Shown: positions 1 to 6,870 of the stretch, piece after piece
Layout: every line of letters starts with the position of its first letter
Numbering within the stretch: the first letter of the stretch is position 1
Assembly (NCBI RefSeq): GCF_029269745.1
Contig: NZ_JARJHT010000001.1
Span: 1,922,001 to 1,986,000 of the forward strand
Source: Polluticoccus soli
GTDB taxonomy: Bacteria; Bacteroidota; Bacteroidia; Chitinophagales; Chitinophagaceae
Reading direction: 5' to 3'
Length of the DNA: 64,000 nt
Made by a program: the position numbers and the translations under genes
Notes under the pieces: model-generated
The model's input: the letters and a program-made list of their open reading frames with translations, nothing else
Databases searched by the model: none
What the model was told of the DNA's origin: nothing

Positions 1-54
1 ATCGAAGAAAGTTCTTGCGCCACATTTAGGGCAGGTCATTGGCTGGTCGTTCAT
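1..54 (-). CDS. Zinc-ribbon protein, N-terminal fragment (runs off left edge)
   Basis: The minus strand opens at ATG 54 and reads MNDQPMTCPKCGARTFFD before leaving the window. The CPKC pair looks like the first knuckle of a zinc ribbon. The frame stays open upstream to ATGs at 87 and 189, but a strong promoter core lies at 92-99, so transcription would begin near 85 and the ATG at 54 is the sensible start. The ATG at 189 lies inside an interspersed repeat, which argues against it. Function cannot be assigned from 18 residues. Confidence 0.5.
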   Translation of the reverse strand, partial: MNDQPMTCPKCGARTFFD

Positions 55-91
55 GAGCCATACGAAACTAGTATCAAGCAGGAGCATGCTG

Positions 92-122
92 CAAACGTAA
101 ACTGAACTATTGGGCTGGTCAA
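92..122 (-). promoter_or_regulatory. Promoter for the left-edge zinc-ribbon gene
   Basis: On the minus strand TTG (120-122) is followed after 20 bases by TACGTTTG (92-99). This fits the Bacteroidota primary-sigma consensus TTTG-N19-21-TAnnTTTG. Predicted transcription starts near 85, giving a leader of about 30 nt to the ATG at 54. Confidence 0.55.
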
Positions 123-183
123 TCGGAAATAAGTGAACTTTCTGTTTCGCGAGATTCGATATCACTAGAGGCCACCCCTCTCC

Positions 184-339
184 CGTCATTGCGAGGAACG
201 AAGCAATCTCGCGCAAACATGGGCTTGTTTAACACCAATCAGTTTGGGACGGTGCGGTCAATGTAGAATGTCGATGCCTGACGTGTGGCAAGATTGCTTC
301 GTACATATTTGCATTCGCAAATACTGCCTCGCAATGACG
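184..339. repeat. Inverted pair of CGTCATTGCGAGG-type interspersed repeats
   Basis: CGTCATTGCGAGGAACGAAG... occurs at 184-209 on the plus strand and again on the minus strand across 339-291. The second copy is interrupted between GAGG and ACGAAGCAATCT by about 24 bases that contain a perfect 7-bp-arm palindrome, TATTTGC/GCAAATA (306-323). The core resembles short repeats often found between genes in diverse bacterial genomes. No protein-coding sense is apparent. Confidence 0.7.
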
Positions 340-612
340 TTTGGTAGTTGGACGCTTGGTGGTGGGGTGGAGAATGACGGGAGTGAGTAGACATCCTGCC
401 GTACAAGGGTGCGACGCAACGGGTGCTCCATAGCAGCACCGCCAGCTGGCTGCAAAAATCCTCTACAATTATCGTAAAAATATTGTATATTTGTAGTAGT
501 AAAACCTTGCTATGCAAATACCTATACAACCCATCAGCTACCCTCCATACCTCAGCAGCTCAACCCTGCCAGGTTATTCCGTTTTGTTTCCGGAGTTTGT
601 TCTCTGCTTTAG

Positions 613-755
613 AAATCACCCCAAAACGGCAACAATCGGCAACAAAAAATACAGCTGTGCGCTGCGAGTTTATGATCCTGTCATTGATAATCAATCAGCA
701 ACGCGCACAGCGGCAACAACAGTTCGTGGATTCATGACAAAAGCGGCAACATTTG
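613..755 (+). repeat. Cluster of four CGGCAACA octamers
   Basis: CGGCAACA starts at 627, 637, 711 and 744, all in the same orientation. The first two form a period-10 pair inside a 30-bp block (618-647) that recurs with 27 of 30 identical bases at 41836-41865. Both blocks lie in gene-free DNA. They could be protein-binding sites or pieces of an interspersed element; no integrase gene is present beside either. Confidence 0.6.
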
Positions 756-806
756 CTATCAACGGATATGAGAATCGCTTATTCGTCAGCAGTGCTGGCC
801 TCAGCT

Positions 807-845
807 ACCACCCCCGGCCCCTCCTTAAATCAAGGAGGGGAGTTT
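807..845. repeat. GC-rich hairpin repeat unit
   Basis: A run of C-rich sequence is followed by a perfect 9-bp stem, CCCCTCCTT (818-826) and AAGGAGGGG (832-840), with a 5-base loop. The reverse complement of 2451-2482 has the same plan (ACCACCCCC..., then a CCCCC/GGGGG stem), so the two belong to one family of small intergenic palindromes. Confidence 0.6.
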
Positions 846-1132
846 GAGAAAAAGCACCGAAAATGTGTTGTAAAAGCGAACAAATTGAAGTGAAGACCCC
901 ATCCTGTAGCGGTTTTCGTGGAGTAGCATAGTTTGAGGTTTGTAATATCCGCGATTAGACACCAGAGCTTATGATTTTGGTCAAAAAAACTACGGGCTGA
1001 TTCACATTTGTTTAACTGTTATCAGGCTGTACCGTAGCCTCAAGCTCATGCAAATGCGGCACAATCCTTTGAGTTAACTTCAGGATAACTAACCCCGGAA
1101 TCGCCAGTCCGGGCACCCTAAATCACCAGTTT

Positions 1133-1480
1133 ATGCGATCCTTTATTATCACCGTTACCTATATGGGCAATCCCATTATATTGCGTTTTGTAAATGAGAA
1201 CAATACTATCGATGCCGGCTTCGAGGTGGAGTCTGTTAACAATAAGGCGTTTCCCCATTTTCATGTAGAGGGCCGCGATAAGGAGTGGCACATTGTGGGC
1301 AAGGTGCCCGCCGAGATGTATGGCCTGGAGCCGCGCCTCAGCGAACTGATCTATGAATGCCTGCATGAGGGCCCGGCTGCTGCTGCACCGCCTTACGCAC
1401 AGCGCTCTTCAAGCCACCCCGCTGCTACACAGGCCCAGCTCAGGTCGCTACCAAGAGGAGAAGAAGTTGAACGTCACTAA
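1133..1480 (+). CDS. Hypothetical protein, 115 aa
   Basis: I do not recognise the family. The first 80 residues look like a folded domain (alternating hydrophobic beta-like stretches, ending in ELIYECLHEG), while the last 35 are rich in Ala, Pro, Ser and Arg and look disordered. No signal peptide or membrane segment is visible. It is followed after 13 bases by a zinc-ribbon gene on the same strand, suggesting co-transcription. No clear TAnnTTTG core was seen close upstream. An overlapping frame begins at 1353 but its meaningful part starts only at 1494. Confidence 0.6.
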   Translation: MRSFIITVTYMGNPIILRFVNENNTIDAGFEVESVNNKAFPHFHVEGRDKEWHIVGKVPAEMYGLEPRLSELIYECLHEGPAAAAPPYAQRSSSHPAATQAQLRSLPRGEEVERH

Positions 1481-1493
1481 TAAAACCGTCACC

Positions 1494-1745
1494 ATGAAGA
1501 AACCTCACTTAAAATGCCCGGGTTGCTCTGGATCTAATTTTCAGCTACATGAGATCTCCATCGCCAACCCTCAAACCAAAGAGGAGGCCGAGACCAGCAG
1601 CGCTATCGTGGTATGCGGCGACTGCAGTGCCATCGTGGGCGTATTGTCGCCTCCATATCCACCAGCCAAACACCTTGGAATAACCATTGTGCCGGTGGTG
1701 CATGCTCCCTACCAGGAAGGAGCGTATGGTGAGGAGTCTTGTTAA
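1494..1745 (+). CDS. Small zinc-ribbon protein, 83 aa
   Basis: The protein begins MKKPHLKCPGCSG and has a second knuckle CGDCSAIVG about residues 47-55, so two CxxC pairs about 36 residues apart can bind one zinc. No other domain is seen. The reading frame is open upstream as far as 1353, but that part overlaps the preceding gene and has no domain, so ATG 1494 is preferred. It shares strand and close spacing with the gene at 1133. Role unknown; nucleic-acid or protein binding is the usual guess for such ribbons. Confidence 0.65.
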   Translation: MKKPHLKCPGCSGSNFQLHEISIANPQTKEEAETSSAIVVCGDCSAIVGVLSPPYPPAKHLGITIVPVVHAPYQEGAYGEESC

Positions 1746-1812
1746 AACTATGTTGTATGATGTGCGCTGGCTTGGTGTTTATCGGTGAGCTAGATAGTTA
1801 AAGAATAGTACT

Positions 1813-1962
1813 ATGGAAAACGTGATTCAAACGGTGAAGAAAAATAAGAAATTGAAAGTGGCCAGGGCGCTATTTGGTATGTTGACAGCGGCTGTTAGCT
1901 TGTATGTAGCTGTAGAGAATTTCCGCAAGCTGCGGAAAGGCCCGCAGTTGAAACTGGAGTAA
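1813..1962 (+). CDS. Small single-pass membrane protein, 49 aa
   Basis: ATG at 1813 opens a 49-codon frame ending in TAA. A lysine-rich N-terminus (VKKNKKLKVARA) is followed by one hydrophobic stretch about residues 19-35 and a basic tail (FRKLRKGPQ). This is the layout of a small inner-membrane protein with basic residues on both sides. I do not recognise a family. It lies 67 bases beyond the zinc-ribbon gene on the same strand. Confidence 0.5.
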   Translation: MENVIQTVKKNKKLKVARALFGMLTAAVSLYVAVENFRKLRKGPQLKLE

Positions 1963-2081
1963 ACGCAGTGTTATAGTATTGTCAAAAGCGGCGGTAGCGT
2001 ACAGTTTGGTGCGTTTTGTGCGTTAACTTTAGTGAGGCTCAGCAGTCTAAAGAAGTAGGTACGAAAACGAGGAGGTTTGGA

Positions 2082-2276
2082 ATGAAGACGTTTAAAGTCA
2101 TATTCGCCAAGAACGAAATTGTAGTTTGCCTGGAAAGCAATGCCAGGATGCCCCGCGAAAAAGACATCATGTTTGAACAGAACAATGGCAACCTTATCTA
2201 CGCTCTTGTGAGAGCATCGGACATATCGGATGCCTGCCACAAGGCAAACTCACTGGTTGGGCAGGTAAAGCGCTAG
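2082..2276 (+). CDS. Hypothetical protein, 64 aa
   Basis: AGGAGG at 2070-2075 lies six bases before ATG 2082, an unusually good ribosome-binding site for this genome, and it decides the start over an upstream in-frame codon at 2016. The protein starts MKTFKVIFAKNEIVV and ends GQVKR; no motif, signal peptide or membrane span is visible. A weak promoter core TAACTTTA lies at 2024-2031. A strong hairpin terminator follows at 2346-2375. Confidence 0.6.
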   Translation: MKTFKVIFAKNEIVVCLESNARMPREKDIMFEQNNGNLIYALVRASDISDACHKANSLVGQVKR

Positions 2277-2345
2277 GCACCAGGTTACAGCACATAAAAA
2301 TATTTGAACTCGTCTGTTGACTCAGGAATAAGTCAATTGGCAAAG

Positions 2346-2375
2346 CGAAAGCCGTCATTTCTATGACGGCTTTCG
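2346..2375. terminator. Strong hairpin terminator
   Basis: CGAAAGCCGTCAT and ATGACGGCTTTCG form a perfect 13-bp stem with a 4-base loop. It ends the small plus-strand gene at 2082-2276. Confidence 0.75.
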
Positions 2376-2413
2376 TTATACCTCCCCCGACAAGTTGTTG
2401 ATTTTCAATGGAG

Positions 2414-2482
2414 TCGTCCCTCCTAAAGGAGGGACGATATCCGCATTAAGCGGTTCCCCCTTTAGGGGGCGGAGGGGGTGGT
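2414..2482. repeat. String of three hairpins at the 3' end of yidD
   Basis: Three consecutive stem-loops are present: TCGTCCCTCC/GGAGGGACGA (2414-2437, perfect 10 bp), CCGC/GCGG (2441-2453) and CCCCC/GGGGG (2456-2469). The last part is related to the unit at 807-845. The element overlaps the final codons of yidD, supplying its proline-rich tail and stop codon. Confidence 0.65.
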
Positions 2483-2697
2483 ACGGGATCATACCCATGC
2501 CCACCCCATGGGTTGCACCTCAGGAATCGCTTAAAGGCCAGCCAGCCGCCTTTCCAGGGGCCGTGCTTCTTGATGGCTTCCAGTCCGTAGGCGCTACAGG
2601 TGGGTGTATACCGGCACTTAGCCCCCAGCTGCGGCGACAAGAACGCCTGGTAGGCGCGTATCACCCAAACGAACAGGATAGAGAATAGCTTGTTCAT
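2446..2697 (-). CDS. yidD: Membrane protein insertion efficiency factor YidD
   Basis: YidD helps YidC insert inner-membrane proteins and sits at the membrane through an amphipathic N-terminal helix. This 83-residue protein shows the family hallmarks: a hydrophobic start ([19 protein letters not shown]), the cysteine segment [19 protein letters not shown], then [19 protein letters not shown]. It overlaps the rnpA stop codon by four bases (ATGA), so translation is probably coupled. The C-terminus beyond YDPVP (poly-Pro then KGGTA) is encoded by a GC-rich interspersed repeat and is longer than I expect for the family. Confidence 0.93.
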   Translation of the reverse strand: MNKLFSILFVWVIRAYQAFLSPQLGAKCRYTPTCSAYGLEAIKKHGPWKGGWLAFKRFLRCNPWGGHGYDPVPPPPPPKGGTA

Positions 2698-3095
2698 GAT
2701 GGTTCAACTTGTGGGTTGATGGCGGTTTTCAGCTTGCCCATGCCCTTGAGTACGGCCTTCATCACCTGTTCCTGTGTGGGGTTGGCGGTGGTATCGGTAT
2801 AGAGGATGAAGAGCTGGATCTGGGTGTCTTCGGGTATAGCGGGATAGAGCTCCTGCTTTTGCAGGCGCCATGCTTCGGCCATCAGGCGGCGTATGCGGTG
2901 GCGGGTCACCGAGAGGCGGTGCTTTTTCTTAGGCACAGAGAAACCCACCCTGACAGGAGAGGGCTCAGCGCCGCGCGGCACGGCTTGATAGATGAACTTG
3001 AGCGGAAAAACAGAAAACGCTTTCCCGGTACGGAAAAGCGTATCAATATGCTGCTCGCGCTTAAGCCGCTCGTATGCTTTGAAAGTATTACGAAT
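2694..3095 (-). CDS. rnpA: Ribonuclease P protein component, apparent ATT start
   Basis: RnpA is the protein subunit of RNase P, which trims the 5' leader of pre-tRNAs. The frame reads [20 protein letters not shown], then [13 protein letters not shown], then the conserved helix with [16 protein letters not shown]. There is no ATG, GTG or TTG between the upstream in-frame stop and this conserved N-terminus; the first such codon is a GTG at 2981, which would delete about 38 conserved residues. ATT at 3093-3095 would give [11 protein letters not shown], matching the usual RnpA start, and lies 19 bases after the rpmH stop. Predicted length 133 aa fits the family. The start codon is inference. Confidence 0.85.
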   Translation of the reverse strand: MRNTFKAYERLKREQHIDTLFRTGKAFSVFPLKFIYQAVPRGAEPSPVRVGFSVPKKKHRLSVTRHRIRRLMAEAWRLQKQELYPAIPEDTQIQLFILYTDTTANPTQEQVMKAVLKGMGKLKTAINPQVEPS

Positions 3096-3114
3096 GGCAG
3101 TTGAGTTTATGCGA

Positions 3115-3270
3115 TTACTTAAGACGGCGTTCGTCAGAAACAGTCAGTTTATGGCGACCTTTTGCACGGCGAGAAGCCAATACTTTACGGCCGTTCGCAG
3201 TTTCCATACGCTTACGGAATCCATGCACATTCTTACGACGACGGCGAGATGGTTGAAAAGTACGTTTCAT
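3115..3270 (-). CDS. rpmH: 50S ribosomal protein L34
   Basis: The 51-residue basic protein starts [20 protein letters not shown] and ends SDERRLK, an unmistakable L34. It heads the rpmH-rnpA-yidD unit. A consensus promoter core lies at 3321-3328, and the leader contains a small stem (CCTGC/GCAGG, 3287-3300). L34 binds 23S rRNA in the large subunit. Confidence 0.96.
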   Translation of the reverse strand: MKRTFQPSRRRRKNVHGFRKRMETANGRKVLASRRAKGRHKLTVSDERRLK

Positions 3271-3320
3271 ATTCTAATTTTTTGTTCCTGCCGGAGCAGG
3301 GAATTTCTTTAAAGGGAGTG

Positions 3321-3349
3321 CAAAGGTAAAGGAAATAATGAAAACCAAA
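3321..3349 (-). promoter_or_regulatory. Promoter of rpmH-rnpA-yidD
   Basis: On the minus strand TTTG (3346-3349) and TACCTTTG (3321-3328) are 17 bases apart, close to the Bacteroidota consensus. Transcription would start near 3314, leaving a leader of about 45 nt before rpmH that carries a short hairpin. Confidence 0.55.
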
Positions 3350-3402
3350 AAATCTGAACGGCAGATTCTGGTGAATTTTCTGATTATCAGGGCAAAAATA
3401 GG

Positions 3403-4164
3403 CTATTTTACTGCAACGCCTGATCCTTTTGAGGCTTGAGCAAGGTCGCGGATCAGCATCGGATCCTTTTCGATGGCGTTACCTACCACTACAACGGTAG
3501 CGCCAGCCTGGCAATTGGCGTAGACTTTTTCCGGTGTCTGGATGCCGCCACCCACAAATAATGGAATTTGGGTATGTGAGGCTACTTTATGGATCATCTC
3601 TTCGGAGATGGGGTTTTGAGCACCGCTGCCGGCGTCCATATATAATATATGCTTGCCTTGCATTTCGCCAGCCCATGCTGTACACAAGGCTATTTCGGGC
3701 TTGTTGGCTGGCAGGGGAGCGGAATTGCTCATATATGATACGGTCGTTGCAGCACCGCCGTCAACTACCATATATCCGGTAGAGATCACTTCGAGTCCGC
3801 TGGCTTTGACTAAAGGGGCAGACACCACGTGCTGGCCAATGAGTAGGTCTGGGTTGCGGCCGGAGATAAGGGAGAGGTACAACAGGGCATCGGCATAAGG
3901 TGTGACTTGTGCCGGGCTCCCCGGGAAAAGTATTACAGGTATCTGGCTCTCGGCTTTGAAGCGCTGGATGCAGGCATCCAGCTCGTGAGAAAGTAAAAGG
4001 CTGCCACCCATTAACAGATAATCTACGCCAGCATCGTTACAGAGTTCGGCTAGATACTTCATTTCGGAAGGGGAAACTTTGTCGGGATCCACCAATACGG
4101 CGAAACCGGAGTTTCCTTTTTGTTTCCTGGTGAGCAGATCCTGGTAGATTTTTCCTGTGGCCAT
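3403..4164 (-). CDS. Geranylgeranylglyceryl/heptaprenylglyceryl phosphate synthase family protein
   Basis: The family joins glycerol-1-phosphate to a polyprenyl diphosphate in a TIM barrel. Visible are the N-terminal FAVLVDPDKVSP, the GGSLLLS segment, VILFPGSPAQVTPYADALLYLSLISGRNPDLLIG, the STGYMVVDGG motif and the phosphate-binding FVGGGIQTPE plus VVVGNAIE near the C-terminus. Length (253 aa) fits. Such homologues are common in Bacteroidota, where the physiological lipid product is poorly defined; chain length cannot be read from sequence here. It lies between rpmH and mscL on the minus strand with its own spacing. Confidence 0.9.
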   Translation of the reverse strand: MATGKIYQDLLTRKQKGNSGFAVLVDPDKVSPSEMKYLAELCNDAGVDYLLMGGSLLLSHELDACIQRFKAESQIPVILFPGSPAQVTPYADALLYLSLISGRNPDLLIGQHVVSAPLVKASGLEVISTGYMVVDGGAATTVSYMSNSAPLPANKPEIALCTAWAGEMQGKHILYMDAGSGAQNPISEEMIHKVASHTQIPLFVGGGIQTPEKVYANCQAGATVVVVGNAIEKDPMLIRDLAQASKGSGVAVK

Positions 4165-4228
4165 ATATCCCTGTCTATCGATACAAAAATGCGCAATTAA
4201 TTGCGTTTATGCCAAAAAAACTGCGTAT

Positions 4229-4666
4229 TTATTTATCCTGTTTCAATAAGTCTCTTATTTCCATTAGTAACTTATCAGTAGAGCTGGGGCCCGGCGGCAC
4301 AGCTTCAACAACCTGTTGAGTTTTGAGTTTATTGAGGGTTCGGATGGCTACGAAGATGAAGAAGGCAATGATCAGGAAGTCGACAATGGTCTGTACAAAA
4401 TGGCCCCAGGCAAATACATTGGCGCCGGCGGCTTTGGCCTTTTCTAGCGAGGCGTAGACATCGCCATCTTTACCGGGTGATAGCACGATGAACTTATCGG
4501 CCACGTTCATATCGCTTTTGGTAGCGGCAGCTATCAGTGGCATGATGACATCGTCAACCATCGCAGTAACGATCTTGCCAAATGCGGCGCCTATAATAAC
4601 ACCGACCGCAAGGTCGAGGACGTTGCCTTTAACTGCAAATTGCCTGAATTCGGACCAGAAACCCAT
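4229..4666 (-). CDS. mscL: Large-conductance mechanosensitive channel
   Basis: MscL opens a wide pore in the inner membrane when tension rises, releasing solutes on hypo-osmotic shock. The N-terminal helix and first membrane span are textbook (FRQFAVKGNVLDLAVGVIIG, with TAMVDDVIMPLI after it). The second span is FVQTIVDFLIIAFFIFVAIRTLN, and a charged C-terminal helix LLMEIRDLLKQDK closes the protein. Length 145 aa is normal. It appears to be a single-gene unit. Confidence 0.96.
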   Translation of the reverse strand: MGFWSEFRQFAVKGNVLDLAVGVIIGAAFGKIVTAMVDDVIMPLIAAATKSDMNVADKFIVLSPGKDGDVYASLEKAKAAGANVFAWGHFVQTIVDFLIIAFFIFVAIRTLNKLKTQQVVEAVPPGPSSTDKLLMEIRDLLKQDK

Positions 4667-4817
4667 GTATGTGTGATTTTAGATAAAGCTAAAGTAATCT
4701 TTTCCGGAAAACCAGTCATCGAGGCGGAAAAAGACCGCATTGAAACGGTTACTGGTTGTGTCGTGCTACATTCCAATTAGTTTTCTTGATAAGCCTCATA
4801 GAAACAATAGATACTGA

Positions 4818-4854
4818 GGAAACGTTTTTTGTGGAAAATGTTTCCATAGTTTTG
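4818..4854 (+). promoter_or_regulatory. TetR-gene promoter with palindromic operator
   Basis: A 28-bp imperfect palindrome at 4818-4845 has outer arms GGAAAC and GTTTCC, with 10 of 14 symmetric pairs matching. It lies directly before the promoter core TAGTTTTG (4847-4854), in the spacer where a bound repressor would block RNA polymerase. The ATG of the TetR gene is at 4865. Autoregulation of the operon by its own TetR protein is inferred from position and symmetry. Confidence 0.5.
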
Positions 4855-4864
4855 CGTCCGAATT

Positions 4865-5488
4865 ATGGAACCTCTTATTAAAATACTCAGTGCGTCTGCC
4901 GAGCTGTTCCGCCAATACGGCTTCAAGGCGATCACGATGGACGACATAGCGCGCCGGGCGGGTATTTCGAAAAAGACGCTCTACCAGCACTTCGCTAACA
5001 AGCACGAAGTGGTAAACGAATCGGTGACGTGGTATAAATGCCGCGTTGCGGAGGGCTGCCAGGCTGCGATAGACTCTTCTGAGAATGCCATAGACGCCAT
5101 GCTGCGTACGCAGATGCTGCTTGATCAGACCTACAAGCAGATGAACCCGATGGCCTTGTTGGAAATGCAACGTTTTTTTCCCGAAGCCTACGAGCTGTTT
5201 CGCAATAAGCTGATGGAAGACGACGTGAAGATGATCAGGGATAACATAGAACAGGGCATAAGGGAAGGTTTGTACAGGGAAGGTATAAATGCTGACTTCC
5301 TGGCGCGGTACAGGCTCGAGACCTCACTTATCATGTTTCAGCCCAACCTGCTGGTGAACGAGCGCTACGACCTGATGTTTGTTACCCACGAGATCTGCGA
5401 GCACTTCCTGTACGGCATCATGACCACCAAAGGAGAAAAATACTACCACAAATACAAAGACAAATACTTAAAGCAAGTTTCAAAATGA
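4865..5488 (+). CDS. TetR/AcrR-family transcriptional regulator
   Basis: The N-terminal helix-turn-helix is classical (AELFRQYGFKAITMDDIARRAGISKKTLYQHFANK, residues about 10-45), followed by an all-helical ligand-sensing domain; 207 aa. Such proteins repress efflux genes until a toxic ligand binds. It is the first gene of the efflux operon: its stop overlaps the start of the TolC-like gene (ATGA), so the two are translationally coupled. A candidate operator palindrome lies just upstream at 4818-4845. The inducer is unknown. Confidence 0.92.
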   Translation: MEPLIKILSASAELFRQYGFKAITMDDIARRAGISKKTLYQHFANKHEVVNESVTWYKCRVAEGCQAAIDSSENAIDAMLRTQMLLDQTYKQMNPMALLEMQRFFPEAYELFRNKLMEDDVKMIRDNIEQGIREGLYREGINADFLARYRLETSLIMFQPNLLVNERYDLMFVTHEICEHFLYGIMTTKGEKYYHKYKDKYLKQVSK

Positions 5489-6831
5489 GACGCCTAGTTT
5501 TATCATTAATCACACTAGTACCATTTATAAGCCTGGCACAGCCCAGGCCGCTACATCTGCAGGAAGCTATGGACTATGCTGTTAAAAACAACATGGTAGC
5601 CCGGAATGCACGACTGGACATACAGATACAAGAAGCCCGGAATGCAGAGATCACTGGTCTTTCACTTCCACAAATAAACGGTGAAGCCAAGTATACACAG
5701 TTTACTGATCTGCCTGCGCAGTTTTTTCCCGGAAGATTTGCTGAAGCTTTTACCGGGAAGCCAGTGAAAAATGCTGATGTCTATCAACCCGTTCGTATGT
5801 CGCCGGTATATGGAACTTCTGCTAACTTGACAGGTTCACAGTTGCTTTTTGACGGAAGCGTTTTGGTAGCATTGCGTGCACGTAATACCGTATTGAAATT
5901 AACAGAACAAAGTGCCCGGTTTACCGAGGAAGAAATACGCTATAATGTTCAAAAGGCATATCATGCGGTTGCTATTTCACAGCATCAGTTTGTGATCTTC
6001 AGAGCATCGCTTGCAAATGCTCGTGGCATTCTGAATGATCTCATAGCTCTGCGCAATGCCGGCTTTGCGGAAAAGATAGAAGTAGACCGTGTGCAGGTGC
6101 AGGTAAACAACCTTGTTACTGACAGCATACGTGTAAATAGCCTGCTTGATCTGAGTGAGCGAGCTTTGAAATTTGCGATGGGTATGGACCTAAATGAGCA
6201 GCTTGTTCTGGTTGATACGGTTATTGAAACCAATGTCGCATTTGCCGAGGCAATGTTAAATGATGAGGTTAATTATCTGAATAGAACGGACTATAATCTG
6301 TTGCTCACGCAACTGCAACTTAATAAATACGATCTTAAACGGCACCGCTCTTCGTATTTGCCGTCTCTTGCGTTGTTTGGTAGTGCCGGATATAATTATG
6401 CCGCAGATAATTTCACGCACCTCTATCAAAACGAGTACGTATTTAGCTCTTTATGGGGGGTGACGCTGAACGTGCCCGTATTTGATGGCTTCCAAAGGCG
6501 CAATCGAGTAGTGCAAGCCAAGCTGAATGTATTGAAGACAGAGAATAATATCGAGAACATGGAGCTTGGTATCGACTTCCAGGCAGGCCAGGCGCGTACT
6601 ACTTTGAAGAATAGCCTGATGGCCATGGACAATCAACGTCGTAACATGGAACTCGGTGCGTCTGTGCTGGACTTGGCTCGGAAGAAATACAAGGCTGGTG
6701 TAGGGAGTAACATTGAAGTAACGCAAGCGCAAACCGAATTGCTGCAATCACAAACCAACTATTTCCTGGCATTGCTTGAGGTGTTTAACGCACATGCAGA
6801 CCTGAAAAAAGCACTTGGAGAATTTAAATAA
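5485..6831 (+). CDS. TolC-family outer-membrane efflux protein
   Basis: A signal peptide (RRLVLSLITLVPFISLAQ) precedes two repeats of the outer-membrane efflux domain, with long helical segments and barrel strands (for example LALFGSAGYNYAADNF). At 448 aa it is a typical trimeric channel subunit that spans the outer membrane and periplasm. It is coupled to the upstream TetR gene by a four-base overlap and is followed by the adaptor gene after 39 bases, completing a tripartite exporter. Confidence 0.93.
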   Translation: MRRLVLSLITLVPFISLAQPRPLHLQEAMDYAVKNNMVARNARLDIQIQEARNAEITGLSLPQINGEAKYTQFTDLPAQFFPGRFAEAFTGKPVKNADVYQPVRMSPVYGTSANLTGSQLLFDGSVLVALRARNTVLKLTEQSARFTEEEIRYNVQKAYHAVAISQHQFVIFRASLANARGILNDLIALRNAGFAEKIEVDRVQVQVNNLVTDSIRVNSLLDLSERALKFAMGMDLNEQLVLVDTVIETNVAFAEAMLNDEVNYLNRTDYNLLLTQLQLNKYDLKRHRSSYLPSLALFGSAGYNYAADNFTHLYQNEYVFSSLWGVTLNVPVFDGFQRRNRVVQAKLNVLKTENNIENMELGIDFQAGQARTTLKNSLMAMDNQRRNMELGASVLDLARKKYKAGVGSNIEVTQAQTELLQSQTNYFLALLEVFNAHADLKKALGEFK

Positions 6832-6870
6832 AACTTAACCACACAACAATACTTTTTTAAAACACATAGC

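Larger units (their letters stand above)
190..1132. other. Gene-poor interval, about 940 bp
   Basis: No convincing gene is seen. Open frames between about 420 and 850 have no recognisable domain, overlap one another on the same strand in different frames, and run through repeats. The interval holds the inverted repeat pair at 184-339, four CGGCAACA octamers at 627-751 and a GC-rich hairpin repeat at 807-845. A small stem (CCCGGA/TCCGGG, 94-99 and 108-113 after 1000) sits 20 bases before the gene at 1133. It may be a decayed insertion scar. Confidence 0.6.

Noticed and set aside
423-847. Two overlapping plus-strand open frames of about 100 codons
   Set aside because: They overlap each other in different frames, have no recognisable domain and run through dispersed octamers and a hairpin repeat; composition looks non-coding.
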